Positions 60,155 through 64,000 of a stretch of 64,000 nucleotides of DNA are shown here, piece after piece. The DNA lies in NCBI GenBank assembly GCA_024663395.1, contig JANFAH010000041.1, positions 434,001 to 498,000 of the forward strand, read 5' to 3'. Source of the stretch: Pisolithus tinctorius. Taxonomy: Eukaryota > Basidiomycota > Agaricomycetes > Boletales > Pisolithaceae. Made by a program: the position numbers and the translations under genes. Position 1 is the first letter of the stretch. The number at the start of each line of letters is the position of its first letter. The notes under the pieces were generated by a model. It made no database searches and was not told the origin of the DNA. It worked only from the letters and a program-made list of their open reading frames with translations.

Positions 60155-61797
60155 ATGAATGGTCGGCTGAGGCCCAACAGACTGCCCGGCGAGTTCGTCA
60201 AACAGTCAAAGAATGGTTGTGTAACCCTGAGATTGTCTGGGCAAGACGAGCAAGCCTCTTATCCTGTTTGTGGTCCCGGTACATCCATCCAAGGGCGTGT
60301 AGATCTTTACAAGACTGAAGGTGTTACCAGTGTAGAAGTCCAGGTAATGTTGATTCGGCGTGCCCCTTGGGTATCAACAGGGGTAACGGAGTCTCGTGAT
60401 TCGCACTAATTTTTTTTTTTAGATCGAAGGTGTATTGAAGCTGGAGCAAGTGGCTGGTAGTGGGACGACGACGTACAAGTTATGCTCGTACAAAAACATT
60501 CTCTGGGTGAAGGACCGGCTACGCAACTCACCTTGCCCAAATTCCTTGCGTTTCAGTCTGTTGCTCCCTACGACTTTTTCAGATGGCGAGAAAACGTTTG
60601 TGAGTATTATTCCAATCTTTTCATCGAGCAGCCCTCATTACCCACGTAGCCACTACCCCCAAGCTATGAAGCACACCTGTCGGGTCTTCCTGGTTTTCGT
60701 GCTTACATCCACTATGCACTTACAGCACTAGTGGTAAAGCCTGATGACGTGCCTAACATAGTAAAGTCCGCTTTTCTACGGAAAGATGACTGGTACGTAG
60801 TCGTGCACACGTCCAAACTCCGTTGAATATGAAGCCAGTCAACAGGGCCATAGTCACACCTGTGCTATATCGTCCACGGTCCCGGCCCCCATCCGCAATA
60901 CCGCCTCCATTGGTGACTCACCCGCTCCACGGCTTGAACGAGACAGTTCAATGGAAGGTGACCACTTCTACGATACTGGCTAATCGTTGCGGTCAAGACG
61001 TAACTGTGAAGGTGTGGAATCCACCCAACGTTTTTATATGCGCACTTCGACATTCCGTCTCATCACAGCTACATCTCCCTACCACACGAGTATTTTGCGT
61101 TCAACTCCCTATCCCGTTCTACCTAAGTTTCCACGCATCGTCTACTACTCTTGCTTCGTTCAGGCCATTAGCACCCTTCACTTGCCCTTTCGTGCGAAAA
61201 AAGCAGATTACACGGATACAGCTAATGCGACAGACGACGGTAGACATCTGGTGAGAAAACATTTTGAGTTTTATCGATCTACGTAACCAGGAGGCTGACG
61301 TTCTAACAAATTTTATCAGTAACGCCTTGATATTTGGCACGAAATCGGACATGTGGACAGTGGATTGCATCGGAGAAGCTGCCTTCAAGTACATCGTACG
61401 TCAACATCATGTGCGTGAAACGACACTCATCGGTGACGGTTAACAGGGAGAAGGCTCAGATTGGTTGGCCTACTCAGGGGAGGTCTTCATAGCCGACCAT
61501 ATAATCCTTGGTGGGTTCAGAGCAGGAGGATTCTCAGTGCGAGTGAGATACGACATCTTTTCCCGTGCTTCCCAACAGCTCACCGAACGTTGTAACTTTT
61601 TGTAGGATTGCCTGGTACTCACGGTAACCCCGACTGACCTCACTAAGTCGCCTTTCAAGGAAATGAGAACGGTTGTTCCTGTCCAGTTTGCTACGGACCG
61701 GTGGATTGGGGACGGTTCTGGTCTGACGCTTCATGGCAACGGTCTAGAAAAAGTTTCGGATGAACTCGACTTCGTATCCGAACTACCTTGCCAGTGA
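60155..61797 (+). CDS. Arrestin-like protein, copy 2
   Basis: Second basidiomycete arrestin-fold protein. The start MNGRLRPNRLPGEFVKQS leads into VTLRLSGQDEQASYPVCGPG and SVEVQ, then across an intron (GTAATG to TTTTTTAG) to IEGVLKLEQVAGSG, LRFSLLLPTTFSDGEKTF, and across another to PLPPSYEAHLSGLPGFRAYI. Further exons give TPVLYRPRSRPPSAIPPPL, FGTKSDMWTVDC, VFIADHIILGGFRAGGFSV and VPVQFATDRWIGDGSG. The TGA is at 61795. LPPSY contains a PPxY pattern, but it lies in a strand that is conserved in the family, so it need not bind a Rsp5-type ligase. It shares little direct identity with copy 1, so the two are not a recent duplication. Some splice sites around 60960-61320 are uncertain. Confidence 0.72.
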
Positions 61798-62302
61798 CCC
61801 GTCTAGCAACCCCGAACTTGTCATTACCTATGGAGGATACGTCCCAATTGGAAGTGCACAAATCTCTCTGGTAGATGTCACGCATTTGAGGGACATTGTT
61901 TCCTGGATGCAACGTTTTAGCACACGTCCAGCTTGAAGCACCTGTAAATATATTCCAACTTTCAGCGGGGTACGCATGAGGTCTTCGAATCTCGCCAATT
62001 GCGCAGGGTGTAGCCAATGGATGCTTTACATGCACCACTGAAGCCCACCAGCGTCTTGGAGCATCCTTCAATATCTATGATGTCATGACACGTGATGGAA
62101 ACATACTTAAATCGACGCGCAGGTCGGTACTCCATCAGCTTGAGCAGACTTCCTACTACCATTTCGCCGTTGACTCTTTGAACGTTGTCTATGAGTCTCC
62201 CGAACGTAGCACCCAGACTTGAAGCGACTGGGGAGAAACAACTTCCGCTACCCTCCTCACATGTTGCAGAGCCCACTTCAGTGACGACCGCGTCACAACA
62301 AG
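61798..62302. other. Unresolved, possible exons of the next gene
   Basis: Frames in both directions (for example reverse 62312-61962, Ser/Gly-rich) compete. A forward reading ...NGCFTCTTEAHQRLGASFN looks possible but cannot be tied to a family. Could be 5' exons of the small protein that follows or a separate small gene. Confidence 0.35.
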
Positions 62303-62836
62303 GTGAGGGCATCTCTTGTCCCAGACATGCTCAGAATTAACCACGATATGTTCGGTCGGTCGTCGCCCCCACGCATACATTTTATAAATGAAGCTGCTGC
62401 AGGTCCTGGTTCCGGCCACGAAGTTCCTCTGGACCAGATCCGGAAACCAGAGGAGGTCGACTGGGATGACCCGAATATTCGTGTCGTCGAGCTACCTCCG
62501 CAGAGGAAACCATCATTCAAAGAAAGGGTGTACGGTAAGTGTTGGGAATTGTACTGGTAGCTCCTCTTTCGAAGTTCTCACTAGGCTGAATCCAGGTTAT
62601 GCGAGGGTACGTTGCCTTTTATTCGAGTTTCGGAGCAGGCGTTAACTGTGCATTGTGAACGACATATATAATAGGTCATTCGAGGAAGTGTAAGCAGGCG
62701 ATTAGAACTTTCGCTGATGAAACTTTGACGTAACATCATCCAGGCACTTGCTGACCCAAACGTCAAGGAGCAAGGAGAAAGAGTTCTTCGCGGAGAGGAA
62801 ACGATTCCGAGGCGCAGAGGATCGGCGTCGGACTAG
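62303..62836 (+). CDS. Small conserved fungal protein with KPSFKERVYGYA motif
   Basis: The first exon encodes Gly/Pro-rich residues, HEVPLDQIRKPEEVDWDDPN and QRKPSFKERVY. Introns (GTAAGT to ATCCAG at about 62535-62594; GTACGT to ATATAATAG; GTAAGC to ATCCAG) join it to GYARVIRGS and then ALADPNVKEQGERVLRG and EETIPRRRGSASD before a TAG at 62834. I recall short fungal proteins in which a KPSFKEQVxGYAKxxRG motif precedes a xPxxKEQGExIL motif, and this gene matches both, but I know no proven function. The start may be 62303, 62330 or 62348, or in an upstream exon. Confidence 0.6.
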
Positions 62837-63189
62837 ACGTGTCGGTGAGGGCAGACTCAAAGTGGTTGAATCCATGGAGGTTCCTCGAGTGGTGGTGGTT
62901 CTGCACTGTCTTTTTGTAGTACTTGTGCTACTAGTATTTGTACTCAAGTTGTCGTGCTTGGATGTTTTGGTTCTATTCAAGATCGGGTGTGTCGATATTG
63001 ACTATTAAGATTGCGTCAACTTGTTGACCCTGAAAACTGCTGGACAGCGGCTGGACTCCTCGAGCACGTGAGAAGGTTAAAGCCAAAGTATTGAATGCCT
63101 ATTCAAGTTATAACCCCTTCCTCACCAGGGCAAAATATTTACTGTAAAAAAAAGCGAGGCGTCCTTGACGATAACATCCACGCAAGTAC
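62837..63189. other. Intergenic
   Basis: Short spacer; the forward frame 62748-63008 is an out-of-frame shadow over the previous gene. Confidence 0.5.
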
Positions 63190-64000
63190 ATGTACCAAGC
63201 AGTGAAGACAGTCGATAAAATCTTGCGAAGACTTTTTCGAGATGCGGTCGCGATATTGTCTGTGACACTCTCTACTGCAATTACCAACTCTCTACTTCGT
63301 AAATATTACCCCAGGGGCAAAGCATCGGGTTCGATAACTCTCTTGGAGCCAACGCAGCCACTGTCGACGAGCCCCGTCATTTTCAGTGCTGAGTTTGCGA
63401 TGGTTGTACGTGATCCAGGTCGTTTCTTTGCCTTATCCTTCGTTTTTCCCATACCTCGGTAGGAAACCAACGTCGTTCGCGTCAACCCGGAGGGCATAAA
63501 ACGCGCCGCAGCCTACGTACGTCCCGTCCCGTCTTCATCTGTTCCGTAAGAAGCAGCGTGTAGACGCCCAAACACTGACTGAACATGATTCCAACTCCTA
63601 GATCTCCTACAAAATTGCCGCAGAACAATACACTCCGCGCACGTGGCGAACCCAGCCACTGCACGTATGCCCACCAAAACCCTACTCCCCTTCGGATCCC
63701 CTTACAAGGCAATGCCTAAACTGGATATTTATCATTTCGGCGCTTAACTTTAGCTTCTGGTCCGAAAGGGAGGGTACAGCCGAACGGTATGGCGTCGAAT
63801 GGCGCAAAGGATGGGGTATGGAGGAAAGAGTCGTGCATACCGGCTATTGGAGTTTGGTCGCTGCTGTGAATAGAGGTACGCTCTAGTCAAGCTTGGTTCA
63901 TCCGACTGCTATCATTATAACGATGTTAGCGTTGGAGGAAAACATTCCTATTACGGACCCTGCTTTTTACTCCTCCGAGGGCCTTTGCCCAGATTCGCTC
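63190..64000 (+). CDS. Queuosine-salvage protein (DUF2419/Qng1-type), 3' end cut
   Basis: Family members release queuine from queuosine 5'-phosphate for re-use in tRNA. Readable exons: 63190-63405, 63463-63516, 63602 to about 63875, and from about 63929 to the window edge. They join as SPVIFSAEFAMV, ETNVVRVNPEGIKRAAAY, ISYKIAAEQYTPRTW, then the diagnostic WIFIISALNFSFWSE and GYWSLVAAVNRALEEN, ITDPAFYSSE. The Asn-Phe-Ser-Phe-Trp run and the TDP motif are the family hallmarks. The first 40 residues before TLLEPTQPLS are not typical, so the true start may be later (in an exon from about 63340) or upstream. The C-terminal half lies beyond the window. Fungi that use queuine take it from outside, which fits a salvage role. 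Confidence 0.83.

Overview
The window looks like nuclear DNA of a basidiomycete fungus, probably an agaricomycete. Its genes carry many 45-100 bp GT-AG introns. It has fungal gene families: a GH15 glucoamylase with CBM20, two basidiomycete-type arrestin-like proteins and a chromodomain Ty3/gypsy element. Its repeats show CpG-specific decay as expected from cytosine methylation. The species cannot be named from the sequence.

The window splits into two compartments at about 44.42 kb. Bases 1-44,423 are a nest of transposons and decayed multi-exon genes, almost empty of CG dinucleotides. From left to right they hold: two solo LTRs with perfect 5-bp target duplications (1714-2523, 5687-6501); remnants of a gene resembling the N-terminal region of basidiomycete RecQ/telomere-linked-helicase proteins (3.5-5.1 kb); a long reverse-strand decayed gene whose introns share a palindrome (7.6-11.6 kb); three copies of an unassigned two-gene cassette (12.7-16.7 and 19.5-23.7 kb); a Tc1/mariner remnant (18.0-19.2 kb); two arrays of a 153-bp tandem repeat (16.7-17.8 and 24.1-25.2 kb); a roughly 4.8-kb locus encoding a Ulp1-like protease and large unassigned proteins (26.9-31.6 kb); a complete but decayed 8.1-kb chromovirus with both LTRs and its target duplication (32,414-40,509); and a 2.48-kb, nearly perfect palindrome (41,945-44,423).

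From 44.4 kb to the end the DNA is CpG-rich and carries intact intron-containing host genes: secreted glucoamylase (45.07-47.11 kb), membrane-anchored aspartic protease (48.12-50.04 kb), a three-finger CCCH protein (reverse), a PA-TM-RING ubiquitin ligase (reverse), an arrestin-like protein, a phospholipase D-like protein, a second arrestin-like protein, a small conserved protein, and the 5' part of a queuosine-salvage (DUF2419/Qng1-type) gene cut by the window end. The glucoamylase and protease would act outside the cell or at its surface. The RING ligase, the arrestins and the phospholipase D point to membrane-protein turnover and lipid signalling. Their adjacency may be chance.

The strongest candidates for something undescribed are the cassette of paralogous proteins A and B, the chromovirus with a third ORF carrying a second zinc knuckle and an internal copy of its polypurine tract, the palindrome-bearing related introns, and the inverted duplication whose two copies differ in CpG decay across the compartment boundary.
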